Below the pieces are notes generated by a model. The model made no database searches. It was not told the origin of the DNA and saw nothing but the letters and a program-made list of their open reading frames with translations. From contig JACTMP010000027.1 of assembly GCA_014584575.1 (NCBI GenBank), positions 1-64,000 on the forward strand: a stretch of 64,000 bases of DNA, read 5' to 3'. The DNA is from Chloroflexota bacterium. GTDB taxonomy: Bacteria; Chloroflexota; Anaerolineae; Promineifilales; Promineifilaceae. Both the position numbers and the translations under genes were made by a program. Position 1 is the first letter of the stretch. Each line of letters opens with the position of its first letter. Below are positions 28,413-36,629 of this stretch, piece by piece.

Positions 28413-30708
28413 TAATTACTTCCAGATTGGCAAAGCTGGCGGCCAATCGTTTGATGCCGTGTTCGGGGAAGGCGACGCTGACTTCTTCGTCGCTGCCGGT
28501 GAGTTTGCTTTCGATGACGGTGCCGGCGCCAAATTTGACGTGGCGTACTTTTTGGCCGGTTTTGTAGCGGGCGGTTTTGGGAGTTGGCTCCCGGTCGTCA
28601 TCGGCGGGTGTGGCGCGCAGGTATTGGGGTAGCGGCAGGGGTTTTTCGGGTTGGGGCGCGGTGGGGGTGGCCGACGGCCGTGCCCCTGCCGACGGCCGTG
28701 GCTCCTTTGACCAACTCGTGCTGCCAGAGGATGACCATTCCCACTTGCTCGCCTGGCTCTTCGTTTGCTGCCGCCGACTTTTTGCGCTGCCGCCATCCAC
28801 CAGGTCATGTGGCAAATCTTGCAAAAAGCGGGAGGGCACAGAGACATCATACCCGCCAAAACCCAGGCGGCGGAAAGCGTGGGAAATGTAGAGTCGGTCC
28901 ATGGCCCGCGTGATGCCCACATAAAAGAGCCGCCGCTCCTCCGCCAGTGATTCCACATCATCCAGCGAACGGCTGTGCGGCAAAATGCCATCCTCCAGCC
29001 CGGCCAGAAAAACGACAGGGAATTCCAGCCCTTTGGCGGCGTGCAGTGTCAGTAGCGTGGCCCGGTTCGGCTCTTCTTCCAGGTCATCCACCTCGGAGAC
29101 CAGGGCGATCTGTTCCAGGAAGTCGCTCAATGCCATCTGATTACCGGCGGCCACGTTGCGCAGTTCCATCACGTTAGCCCAGCGGTCTTGGGCTTCATCT
29201 TCATCTTTGGCGCTATCCTCGATATACCCGCGAAAGTCGGTTTGCTGCAAAATCAGGTCGAGCAGTTCACCCACGCTGACCTCGTCGCGGATGACCCGCC
29301 AGGCGTGTAACATCTGGCCGAAGTTGTGCAGGGCGTTGGTGGCACGGCCGTTAAACGGATGCTGGCAATCGGGATCAACGGCCAACCGCACCAGAGCGTC
29401 GGCCGGCGGCATGAGTAGGGACGCCGCCCATTGCTGTAACTGCTCCTGCGTCTTGCCGCCAATGCCCCGCGTGGGGGTGTTGATGATGCGGTTAAAGCTG
29501 ATGGTATCGGCGCTGTTGTGTACCACGCGCAAATAGGCAAGCACGTCTTTAATTTCGCGGCGGCGATAAAAAGCCGTCGCCCCCACCAGCCGGTAAGGAA
29601 TGCTGGCGCGGATGAACGCCTCTTCCAGGGCGCGGGATTGGGCATTGGTACGGTACATGACGGCCATGTCGCCGGGCGAATAGCTGCGCAGCAGTAAATC
29701 TTGCACCGTACCCGCAATGCGTTCCGCTTCCTCGTTTTCGTCATACGCCTCGCGCACGGTCACGTTTTCGCCGCCCTGTCGCCGGGTGAAAAGCTGCTTA
29801 TGCACCCGATTGCGGTTGTGTTTGATCACGGCCATGGCCGCATCCAGAATGACCTGGGTGGAGCGGTAATTTTCTTCCAGCAAAATCTGGCGCGCCTGTG
29901 GAAAATCGTCGCGGAAGCGGTTCAGGTTGCGGTAATCGGCCCCTCTGAACATGTAAATGCTCTGGTCCCCATCGCCCACGACGAAGATGTTTTGGCGCAC
30001 GGCCGTCAACCTCTTCAATAACCCATACTGCGCCGTATTCGTATCTTGAAATTCGTCCACCAGGATGTGCTGGAACCGCTCCTGGTACTTTGCTAAAACG
30101 TCTGGTCGCCGGTCAAACAGCGTGACTACATTCATCAGCAAGTCGTCAAAATCCATGGCGTTGTTGGCTACCAGAATTTGCTGGTAACGGGCGTAGACGC
30201 GCCTGGTCACTTCGGCCACATAATTGGCAGCGGTGTACATTTCCGGGGTGATGAGTTCGTTTTTGGCGCTGCCAATGCCGCTACGCATTTTGAACGGCGG
30301 AAACTTTTTGTCGTCCAGGTTCAGGTCTTTGAGCGCCTGCTTGATGGCGGCCAACTGGTCTTCGGTGTCAAAGATGACAAAGTCACGGCCGTACCCCTCC
30401 AGATTCTCCACTTCAATGCGCAGGATACGAGCGCAGGAGGCGTGGAAAGTGCCCATCATCAGGCCGCGCGGCTGCCCTTCCAGCACTTTTTCAATGCGGT
30501 GGCTCATTTCGCGGGCGGCCTTGTTGGTAAAGGTAACGGCCAGAATGTGCCAGGGCGGTACGCGCAGTTCGCGGATTAGATAGACGATGCGGTGCGTCAG
30601 GACGCGGGTTTTACCAGAACCCGGCCCGGCGAGGACAAGAATAGGGCCGGGGTCGGCGGTCACGGCCGTGTGTTGGGCTTCATTCAATTCATCCAGATAG
30701 TTGTGCAT
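28405..30708 (-). CDS. pcrA: UvrD/PcrA-family DNA helicase
   Basis: A 767-residue superfamily 1A 3'-5' helicase. Motif I is LAGPGSGKTRVLTHR, Ia TFTNKAAREM, II DEFQDTN, III GDGDQSIYMFRGAD, IV YRSTQVILD, V/VI around TLHAAKGLEFPVVFLAG and EERRLFYVGITRA. The C-terminal tail (VRHVKFGAGTVIES to FANLEVI) is the Tudor-like RNA polymerase-binding domain of PcrA, supporting PcrA rather than Rep. It acts in nucleotide excision repair and removal of replication or transcription obstacles. A TACAAT box six bases before the ATG indicates a leaderless transcript. Confidence 0.96.
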   Translation of the reverse strand: MHNYLDELNEAQHTAVTADPGPILVLAGPGSGKTRVLTHRIVYLIRELRVPPWHILAVTFTNKAAREMSHRIEKVLEGQPRGLMMGTFHASCARILRIEVENLEGYGRDFVIFDTEDQLAAIKQALKDLNLDDKKFPPFKMRSGIGSAKNELITPEMYTAANYVAEVTRRVYARYQQILVANNAMDFDDLLMNVVTLFDRRPDVLAKYQERFQHILVDEFQDTNTAQYGLLKRLTAVRQNIFVVGDGDQSIYMFRGADYRNLNRFRDDFPQARQILLEENYRSTQVILDAAMAVIKHNRNRVHKQLFTRRQGGENVTVREAYDENEEAERIAGTVQDLLLRSYSPGDMAVMYRTNAQSRALEEAFIRASIPYRLVGATAFYRRREIKDVLAYLRVVHNSADTISFNRIINTPTRGIGGKTQEQLQQWAASLLMPPADALVRLAVDPDCQHPFNGRATNALHNFGQMLHAWRVIRDEVSVGELLDLILQQTDFRGYIEDSAKDEDEAQDRWANVMELRNVAAGNQMALSDFLEQIALVSEVDDLEEEPNRATLLTLHAAKGLEFPVVFLAGLEDGILPHSRSLDDVESLAEERRLFYVGITRAMDRLYISHAFRRLGFGGYDVSVPSRFLQDLPHDLVDGGSAKSRRQQTKSQASKWEWSSSGSTSWSKEPRPSAGARPSATPTAPQPEKPLPLPQYLRATPADDDREPTPKTARYKTGQKVRHVKFGAGTVIESKLTGSDEEVSVAFPEHGIKRLAASFANLEVISD

Positions 30709-30714
30709 GGGGGT

Positions 30715-30720
30715 ATTGTA
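30715..30720 (-). promoter_or_regulatory. -10 box of a probable leaderless pcrA transcript
   Basis: TACAAT on the minus strand with exactly six bases between it and the pcrA ATG, the same spacing as before the gene at 11641. No Shine-Dalgarno is present. Confidence 0.5.
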
Positions 30721-30901
30721 ACCCGGCGTGGCGGGTCCGTCATCCGTAACCCGTCATCCGTAACCCGAAGTCTAAAGCTGGGCTTTGCGATACCAATCGC
30801 CCATTATGCGCCCCCCACGGGAGTGATATAATCCGGCCGACCATACTGCTAAAGGAGTGATAACTAACCGTTTACTAATAACCGGTTACCATAAACCTCT
30901 C

Positions 30902-32059
30902 ATGCGCTCAGCAAAAGCCTTCTACTTTGTATTTTTTGCGGCGGCAGCCTGCCTCCTGCCCTTCTTGACGTTGCACTACCAGGATTTGGGGCTGAACGGC
31001 CGTCAAATCGGCTTTCTCACCGGCATAGTGCCCTTGATCACCATAGTGGCTGCCGCTGCCTGGGGCGCGTTGGCTGACGCCACTCACAAACATCACCTGC
31101 TGCTGCTGGTAACGATAGCCGGACTGTGGCTTGCCATTGCTTCGATGACCCAGGTGACAACGTTTGCCGCGCTCATCCCTATTGTTTGCCTGTATGCCAT
31201 TTTTGCCGCTCCCATTGTGCCTCTGGTGGATAATGCGGTGATGGTGCGATTGGGCGAGCGGCGGGCGGAGTACGGCCGTGTCCGCCTGTGGGGTTCGGTG
31301 GGTTGGGGCATCGCTGCGCTCATCATTGGCTTTGTCATCGAAGCGCGGGGGTTATCCATCACCTTCACCTTATACCTGCTCATGGTGATCGTTTTGTTCC
31401 TGGTAAGTGTGTGGCTGCCCGTGCCCGGCGGTCAGGTAGGTGAATCGGTACGGCGCGGCTTGCGGGTGCTGCTGACGAACCGGCACTGGCTGTTGTTCAC
31501 GGCCGTGGCCCTGGTGGAAGGCATGACGCTGGGCATTTTCCTCAATTACCTCTTCCTTTACCTGAACGAGATGGGCGCAAGTAACACCATTATGGGGCTG
31601 TCACTCACCCTGGCTACCGTCAGCGAAATTCCCGTTTTTCTCTACTCGCGGCGGCTCCTGGCGCGGTGGGGTGCGCCGTTTGTGTTAATGCTGTCTATGG
31701 TCGGCACCGTTATCCGCGCTTTTGCCTACGCCTGGATGACCGCACCCTGGCAAGTGCTGCCCATCAGCCTGCTGCATGGGCCAACCTTTGCCGCCATGTG
31801 GGTGGCCGGCGTAGCCTATGCCGACGAAAATGCGCCGCCCGGCCTGGGGGCCACGGCGCAAGGTTTGTTTAGCAGCGCCGTCTTTGGCCTGGGGGCGGCT
31901 TTGGGCGCGTTTACCGGCGGTTATTTGTATGACGCCTACGGCGCGGTGGCGGCGTTTCAGTGGGCCGGTTGGGCCTCGTTGGCCGCCTTGCTGCTGTTCA
32001 TCGGCGCCAACTGGCGGCTGTTTGCCCGGCAACTGGCGCCGACATCGGTGGGAGATTGA
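30902..32059 (+). CDS. MFS transporter, MFS_1-like
   Basis: A 385-residue integral membrane protein with about 12 hydrophobic helices. The MFS loop 2-3 sequence is WGALADATHKHH, and the first-half RXXYGRVRLWGSVGWG motif is typical of the MFS_1-like/LacY-related subgroup, as is YLNEMGASNTIMGLSL in the middle. Substrate unknown. Translation is placed at ATG 30902 since MRSAKAFYFVFF is where the first helix starts. The good ribosome site AAAGGAG at 30851-30857 is 45 bases upstream, with phrase-type sequence (AACCGTTTACTAATAACCGG) between them. Confidence 0.88.
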   Translation: MRSAKAFYFVFFAAAACLLPFLTLHYQDLGLNGRQIGFLTGIVPLITIVAAAAWGALADATHKHHLLLLVTIAGLWLAIASMTQVTTFAALIPIVCLYAIFAAPIVPLVDNAVMVRLGERRAEYGRVRLWGSVGWGIAALIIGFVIEARGLSITFTLYLLMVIVLFLVSVWLPVPGGQVGESVRRGLRVLLTNRHWLLFTAVALVEGMTLGIFLNYLFLYLNEMGASNTIMGLSLTLATVSEIPVFLYSRRLLARWGAPFVLMLSMVGTVIRAFAYAWMTAPWQVLPISLLHGPTFAAMWVAGVAYADENAPPGLGATAQGLFSSAVFGLGAALGAFTGGYLYDAYGAVAAFQWAGWASLAALLLFIGANWRLFARQLAPTSVGD

Positions 32060-32104
32060 GAGATTAGAGATTGGAGATTGGGGATCGCTTAATCTCCAAT
32101 CTCA
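32058..32104. repeat. Phrase palindrome, GAGATTGGA vocabulary
   Basis: GAGATTAGAGATTGGAGATTGG faces TAATCTCCAATCTC. It begins within 2 bases of the MFS stop codon and ends 9 bases before the GNAT start codon. Confidence 0.8.
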
Positions 32105-32112
32105 TTCCGCGC

Positions 32113-32607
32113 ATGATTCACATTCGCCAGGGAACCGAAGCAGATTGCACGGCCGTGTTGGTTGTTTTACAGGCAGCGTTTGGCGCTTACCGGGATTTGG
32201 ACCCGCCATCGGGTGTTACCAGGGAGACGGTGGACGCATTGCGGGAGAAAGTGGTGCAGGAGACGTTGTGGGTGGCGGAAGTGGATGATGACTCCGAAAC
32301 GACTTCGGGGCATATCGTGGCCTGCGTGTTTACCAAACCGCACCAGCAGTACGCAGACGCTCTCTATTTTGGCCGGTTAGCCGTGTTACCGGCTTATCAG
32401 CGCCAGGGCATTGCCCGGCGCTTGATTGCGGTGGTGGAGCAGCAGGCCAGGGAACAGGGGTTCCGGCGGGTGGTGTTGGGTGTGCGCATCGCTTTGCCGG
32501 ATAATGTGCGCTATTACCAATCGCTAGGTTATGACATTGTGGGGACGGGCACGCACCAGGGACACACGGCGCCAACCTATTACCGGATGGCCAAAGTGAT
32601 TGTATAG
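32113..32607 (+). CDS. GNAT-family N-acetyltransferase
   Basis: A 164-residue single-domain GNAT. The acetyl-CoA pyrophosphate loop is visible as VLPAYQRQGIARRLIAVVE (Q/RxxGxA), and the closing region is VRYYQSLGYDIVGTGTH. N-terminal MIHIRQGTEADC is a typical GNAT opening strand. The acceptor substrate cannot be predicted. No Shine-Dalgarno precedes the ATG, which directly follows a phrase palindrome. It ends at a strong shared terminator with pspC. Confidence 0.88.
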   Translation: MIHIRQGTEADCTAVLVVLQAAFGAYRDLDPPSGVTRETVDALREKVVQETLWVAEVDDDSETTSGHIVACVFTKPHQQYADALYFGRLAVLPAYQRQGIARRLIAVVEQQAREQGFRRVVLGVRIALPDNVRYYQSLGYDIVGTGTHQGHTAPTYYRMAKVIV

Positions 32608-32638
32608 GCGGGGGAGGGGTTACGGCCGTTACCAGCAG

Positions 32639-32669
32639 AAAAGCCCGGCAGTGAAGATGCCGGGCTTTT
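32639..32669. terminator. Bidirectional intrinsic terminator
   Basis: A perfect 12-bp stem AAAAGCCCGGCA/TGCCGGGCTTTT with a 7-base loop between the convergent GNAT and PspC genes. Confidence 0.9.
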
Positions 32670-32675
32670 CCATGT

Positions 32676-32912
32676 TTATTCGTCTGGTGTGAAATTTTTA
32701 GGGGGTGTGTCTATCCCGGCTGGTTCTTGGGGGATAAATATCCACAGCAAGATGTATAACAGCCCGCCGCCGCCGCCAAATATAACTAACAAGACAAACA
32801 GGATACGGATGATGGTTGGGTCTATGCCTACATAAACACCCAGGCCACCACACACGCCGCCTAGCCAGCGGTCAGATTGGCTCCGATACAGTTTTTTGGT
32901 TTCTTTTTCCAT
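32676..32912 (-). CDS. PspC domain membrane protein
   Basis: A 78-residue protein. It starts MEKETKKLYRSQSDRWLGGV, and the PspC hallmark GGVCGGLGVYVGIDPTIIR spans residues 17-36. A single helix follows (ILFVLLVIFGGGGGLLYILLW). PspC proteins sit in the inner membrane and take part in envelope stress responses. ATG 32912 follows GGAG. No other psp gene is near. Confidence 0.9.
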   Translation of the reverse strand: MEKETKKLYRSQSDRWLGGVCGGLGVYVGIDPTIIRILFVLLVIFGGGGGLLYILLWIFIPQEPAGIDTPPKNFTPDE

Positions 32913-33010
32913 GTTGGAATCTCCTTGAATATTGAACTTACGAACATTGGCTAATACGCAAGTCGGTAAAGCGGGTTGTATCATACTCAACAATTCCAAA
33001 TTTGGCTGGC

Positions 33011-33150
33011 GGCAGATAAATCTGCACCAACAAAAGGCAAAGTCGGCCTTCGCCGACTAAGACCCAGTGGGTACTAGCCCACGAAGGTGGGCTTTGCTGT
33101 TTGTAGCCGCGATTTCAATCGCCGGGAATTGAGTATGTAATCGTCTTATG
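33011..33150. repeat. 140-bp dispersed repeat, copy 2
   Basis: Nearly identical to 10055-10194 over the same 140-base length, including all four small palindromes. The stem in the third is AGCCCA/TGGGCT with compensatory variation between copies (CATGAAG versus CACGAAG). It lies just upstream of the padR promoter. Confidence 0.8.
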
Positions 33151-33158
33151 CTATGTGC

Positions 33159-33185
33159 TTGACAATACTGTGTGACATATAGTAT
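33159..33185 (+). promoter_or_regulatory. padR promoter, probably leaderless
   Basis: TTGACA (33159-33164) and TAGTAT (33180-33185), spacing 15 bp. The ATG is 10 bases after the -10 box and there is no Shine-Dalgarno. ATACT and AGTAT form an inverted repeat between the boxes, a possible PadR autoregulation site. Confidence 0.55.
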
Positions 33186-33195
33186 CATGTGACGC

Positions 33196-33552
33196 ATGAC
33201 ACAGGCTAACCAACAGTATGCAGAAAACTTGCAATTAGAACTGCGGCGCGGGGTGATTGTGCTGGCCGTGTTAAGCCAGCTACGCCAGACCCATTATGGT
33301 TACTCCTTGCGGCAGGCGTTGGCGGATAAAGGGTTCGACATAAACGAAGGCACCCTGTACCCGCTATTACGCCGGTTGGAATCCCAGGGATTGCTCAGCA
33401 GCGCCTGGGATTTGGAAGAAGGCGGTCGCCCGCGCCGTTATTACACGCTCTCCGAACTGGGCCAGAACATTTTCACGGAACTAAAAGCAGAGTGGAAATA
33501 TCTGGGCGTGGTGATGGATGGGTTATTGGTGGATGAAAACAAAAATGCGTAA
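33196..33552 (+). CDS. PadR-family transcriptional regulator
   Basis: A 118-residue winged-helix protein: LELRRGVIVLAVLSQL, HYGYSLRQALADKGFDINEGTLYPLLRRLE, and YYTLSELGQ near the end are PadR signatures. It represses transcription and usually its own gene. It is followed 54 bp later by a HAAS-domain membrane protein, the standard partner in PadR/HAAS modules, with a short TAATTGGG-type palindrome in between. Confidence 0.93.
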   Translation: MTQANQQYAENLQLELRRGVIVLAVLSQLRQTHYGYSLRQALADKGFDINEGTLYPLLRRLESQGLLSSAWDLEEGGRPRRYYTLSELGQNIFTELKAEWKYLGVVMDGLLVDENKNA

Positions 33553-33580
33553 ATGGGTAATTGCCATCAATTACCCATTT
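33551..33580. repeat. Perfect palindrome at padR stop, TAATTG vocabulary
   Basis: 13-base arms AAATGGGTAATTG and complement with a 4-base loop, beginning at the last base of the padR stop codon. Confidence 0.85.
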
Positions 33581-33606
33581 GCCCGACAGGTGTTAGGAGA
33601 TAAATC

Positions 33607-34650
33607 ATGGACTTAATTGAACGATATGTGGCGGAGGTGGGGCGGCATTTGCCACGTGATCAGCGGGCGGACGTGCAGACGGAACTGCGCTCGCTGCTGC
33701 AAGATATGGTGGAAGACCGGGCACAAACGAAGGTGGATAAGGCGGATGAGGCGGTGGTCACGGCCGTATTACTGGAAATGGGGCATCCCGAAAAAGTGGC
33801 CGCCTCGTACCAAACCCGTCCCCAATACCTGATTGGGCCGCAGTTGTTCCCCATTTTCAAGATTGTGGTGACGGTGGTGGCGGTGGTACTCACGGCCGTG
33901 ACCCTCTTTGGCGTGGTGGTTTCGGCCTGGAACTCAGACGCCTTTGTGGTGGATGTGGCCGGCGCCATGGTGCGCGCTATTCCCGGCGTTATCGGCGCTT
34001 TGATCAGCGCCTTTGGTTCCATTGCCATCGTCTTCGCCATTTTAGAGCGGGTCATCCCCGAATCGGAGTTGACCGCTGACGATGAAGAAGAATGGGATCC
34101 ACGCAAACTACCGGCGGTTGATGGCGGGCGAGAAATGAAACGCGGCGAACTCATTGCCGGTATCGTGTTTGGCGTCATCTTTTTGCTGCTGTTAAATGCC
34201 TTTCCGCAATGGGCGGGCATCATTGTCATGCACGACGAGCAGGTGATGACCGTGCCCCTCTTCTCGGCCAACTTTTACGCCAACTTGCTACCCTGGGCCA
34301 ATTTGCTCTTGCTCGTTTCTATTGGCGTGGACATTTACAAACTGCGGTTTCGCTGGCAGAACCGGACGACGCTGCTGTTAGATATAGGCGTGAATCTGTT
34401 AACGGCCGTTGTCGTCTACATCTTCATGGTCAATGGCCCGGTTTTGGGCGTCAATACCACCTTAGCCCAGGCCACAGACTTTTCCCAGGAAGGGATTGAG
34501 TTTTTCATCGGCATCTTTGCCTTCATCGAGAGAATTGCCCTGCCCCTCATCCTGATTGCGCAATTCATTGCCATTGCCCAGAAGGGGTACCAATTGTGGC
34601 AATTGCCGAAAGGTGATACCCCGCCGATGGTGGCCGGGAAGATGGGGTAA
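33607..34650 (+). CDS. HAAS-domain multi-helix membrane protein
   Basis: A 347-residue protein. Residues 1-75 match the HAAS (DUF1700-like) soluble module: LIERYVAEVGRHLPRDQRAD, then LLEMGHPEKVAASY. Six or seven hydrophobic segments follow (about 84-105, 125-155, 180-200, 222-240, 260-280, 295-320). HAAS modules are thought to interact with PadR and membrane partners. AGGAG lies 7 bases before the ATG. It is probably cotranscribed with padR. Confidence 0.8.
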   Translation: MDLIERYVAEVGRHLPRDQRADVQTELRSLLQDMVEDRAQTKVDKADEAVVTAVLLEMGHPEKVAASYQTRPQYLIGPQLFPIFKIVVTVVAVVLTAVTLFGVVVSAWNSDAFVVDVAGAMVRAIPGVIGALISAFGSIAIVFAILERVIPESELTADDEEEWDPRKLPAVDGGREMKRGELIAGIVFGVIFLLLLNAFPQWAGIIVMHDEQVMTVPLFSANFYANLLPWANLLLLVSIGVDIYKLRFRWQNRTTLLLDIGVNLLTAVVVYIFMVNGPVLGVNTTLAQATDFSQEGIEFFIGIFAFIERIALPLILIAQFIAIAQKGYQLWQLPKGDTPPMVAGKMG

Positions 34651-34764
34651 TCGGTAATTGGTGATCGGTAATTGGGGGAACTAATTTGTTTGTGGCAGCG
34701 TCTTAGCCTTTGCATATCATGGGTGGTGGAAGGATAGACGGCTTTAGCTGAATGGTGGCCGGTC

Positions 34765-34812
34765 GGAGGAGAGCCTTTAGGCGAACCAGGCATCGGCTAA
34801 AGCCTCTCCTCC
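34765..34812. repeat. Long imperfect hairpin in the gap before the DUF4349 gene
   Basis: GGAGGAGAGCCTTTAGGCGA pairs with TCGGCTAAAGCCTCTCCTCC (two mismatches). The surrounding 34651-34849 gap otherwise holds GGTAATTGG phrases and no gene. Confidence 0.75.
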
Positions 34813-34849
34813 ATCCACCGCCACCAATTATCATACTCAGGAGGTTAAG

Positions 34850-35785
34850 ATGACCAAGACCAACAAAATACTCTTTCTACCTCTCTTATTTCTGGCGCTG
34901 CTGTTGGTGAGTTGTGCCGGGGCTTCTATGTCTGAGGCCCAGTTTGCCTATGACACAGCCGGTTCTGACGTGGCTTCGGCGCCGGCCCAGGCGCCGATGG
35001 AAGAAGCTGCCGACGGTTCCGAAATGGCCTGGAACAAGGTTGACAATCTGGCTTTTGCCTCCGGCGAAGGCGCTGCCGGGCAAGTCAACCAGGTAGAACG
35101 GCTCATCATTCGCACCGGCAATCTGCGGATGGTGGTGGCTGATACCGAAGAAACGGTAGCGGACATAACCCGTCTGGCCGAGCAGAGCGGCGGTTGGGTG
35201 GTCAACGCCAATCTTTACCAATATGGCGCAGATGCCAAATCAGGCGACATTACTATTCGGGTGCCTGCGGCCGGTTTTGTGGGCATCATAGACGCGCTGA
35301 AAGCGATGGCCGTGGAGGTGCAGAGCGAAAGCGTCTCCGGGCAAGACGTGACCGAGGAGTATGTAGACTTGTCGGCACGGTTAGGCAATCTGGAGGCTAC
35401 GGCCGTGCGCGTGCGCTCGTTCCTGGATGAGGCCACCACCGTAGAAGAGGCATTGGCCGTCAATCAGGAACTCAGCCGGTTAGAAGGGGAAATTGAGGTG
35501 ATTAAGGGCCGGATGCAATACCTGAGCCAGTCGGCTGCCTTTTCTACCATCACCATTTCCCTGACGCCGGATATTGCGGCCCGCCCGGTGCAGGTCGCCG
35601 GCTGGCGGCCACAAGGCGTCGCCAGGGATGCGGTCGAAGCTCTGATCAGCGCCTTGCAAGGTCTGGCGACCCTGGCTCTTTGGTTGGTCATTCTTGTCCT
35701 GCCGCTTGTTCTGCTGATTGGCATTCCGCTCTGGCTGTTGGTGCGCTTCGCCGTCCGGCGGCGGCGCGCCAGGGTAGCGGGGTGA
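34850..35785 (+). CDS. DUF4349 lipoprotein with C-terminal membrane helix
   Basis: A 311-residue envelope protein. The signal peptide ends in a lipobox (LFLALLLVSCAG), placing the lipid-modified cysteine near residue 24. The DUF4349 domain covers about 85-300: RLIIRTGNLRMVVADTEETV, GWVVNANLYQYGADAKSG, ESVSGQDVTEEYVDLSARL, and a coiled coil (EELSRLEGEIEVIKGRMQYL-like). A membrane helix (WLVILVLPLVLLIGIPLWLL) and basic tail RRRRARV end it. Function unknown; the family resembles RND-periplasmic adaptors. AGGAGG lies before the ATG. Confidence 0.85.
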   Translation: MTKTNKILFLPLLFLALLLVSCAGASMSEAQFAYDTAGSDVASAPAQAPMEEAADGSEMAWNKVDNLAFASGEGAAGQVNQVERLIIRTGNLRMVVADTEETVADITRLAEQSGGWVVNANLYQYGADAKSGDITIRVPAAGFVGIIDALKAMAVEVQSESVSGQDVTEEYVDLSARLGNLEATAVRVRSFLDEATTVEEALAVNQELSRLEGEIEVIKGRMQYLSQSAAFSTITISLTPDIAARPVQVAGWRPQGVARDAVEALISALQGLATLALWLVILVLPLVLLIGIPLWLLVRFAVRRRRARVAG

Positions 35786-35787
35786 TA

Positions 35788-35823
35788 GGGTGTTTAGGTG
35801 TTCACGTGAGCACCTAAACACCC
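35788..35823. repeat. Perfect palindrome between convergent genes
   Basis: GGGTGTTTAGGTG and its complement around a centre that is itself palindromic (TCACGTGA). It overlaps the stop codon of the minus-strand ATPase gene and starts 3 bases after the DUF4349 stop. Confidence 0.85.
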
Positions 35824-36575
35824 GATTCAATGGCGGCGCGCACGGCCGTGACACAATCTTGAAATGCCGCCGTGCGTTCCATTGCTAAATCTCTCGGTCG
35901 GGGAAGACCAGTAGGGATACGATGGGTGATGGTGGCCGGCCGTTCCGTGTTGGGGCGGCTGCCACCCATCACCAGAACCTCATCCGCCAGAAATACCGCT
36001 TCACTGATACTGTGTGTGACCAACAGGACGGTAACAGGCATAGCTTCCCAGATGCGCAGCAGTTCCAGCCCCATGCGCTCCCGCGTCAGCGCATCCAGCG
36101 CCCCAAACGGCTCATCCAGCAGCAAAAACAGCGGCTCATGCACCAGCGCCCGCGCCAGCGCCACCCGCTGCGCCATGCCGCCGGACAACTGCGCCGGGTA
36201 TCGCTGCTCGAAACCGGCCAACCCCACCAGGTTGATCATGGCTTGCACACGGCCGTTGGCCTCCCGCCCATTCACCCCCATCAATTCCAACGGCAGGCGC
36301 ACGTTTTCGGCCACCGTGCGCCAGGGCATCAGGTTGTCGCGCTGGAAAACCAGGCCGATTGGCTCCTGGTGTGACCCATCAGCCATGTGAATGTCACCGG
36401 ACGACGGCCGTAACAATCCTGCCAGTATCCGCAGTAAGGTAGATTTACCCACCCCAGATGGCCCCACCAGCGCTACAAATCCCCCGGACTGAATTTCCAG
36501 GGAGACATTTTCCAGCACGGGTAGGTCTTGGAAGGTGTGTGTGATGTTGACGGCCGTTAAAAATGGAGAACGCAT
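35814..36575 (-). CDS. ABC transporter ATPase of the probable riboflavin importer
   Basis: A 253-residue SsuB/TauB-like ATPase. Walker A GPSGVGKSTLLRI, Q-loop VFQRDNLMPWRT, signature LSGGMAQRVALARALV, Walker B LFLLLDEPFGALD, and H-loop TH in LLVTHSISEAVFL. It powers the importer formed with the permease at 37695 and binding protein at 36630. ATG 36575 is chosen by homology; no Shine-Dalgarno is present, since a TAATTGGG palindrome lies 7 bases upstream. It is the third gene of the FMN-riboswitch operon. Confidence 0.9.
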   Translation of the reverse strand: MRSPFLTAVNITHTFQDLPVLENVSLEIQSGGFVALVGPSGVGKSTLLRILAGLLRPSSGDIHMADGSHQEPIGLVFQRDNLMPWRTVAENVRLPLELMGVNGREANGRVQAMINLVGLAGFEQRYPAQLSGGMAQRVALARALVHEPLFLLLDEPFGALDALTRERMGLELLRIWEAMPVTVLLVTHSISEAVFLADEVLVMGGSRPNTERPATITHRIPTGLPRPRDLAMERTAAFQDCVTAVRAAIESGV

Positions 36576-36584
36576 TGATATGAT

Positions 36585-36624
36585 GTAATTGGGTAATTGA
36601 GTAATTGCCCAATTACCCAATTAC
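36585..36624. repeat. Phrase palindrome, TAATTGGG vocabulary
   Basis: GTAATTGGGTAATTGAGTAATT folds on GCCCAATTACCCAATTAC. It lies between the binding-protein stop (36630) and the ATPase start (36575) within an operon. Confidence 0.85.
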
Positions 36625-36629
36625 TCCTT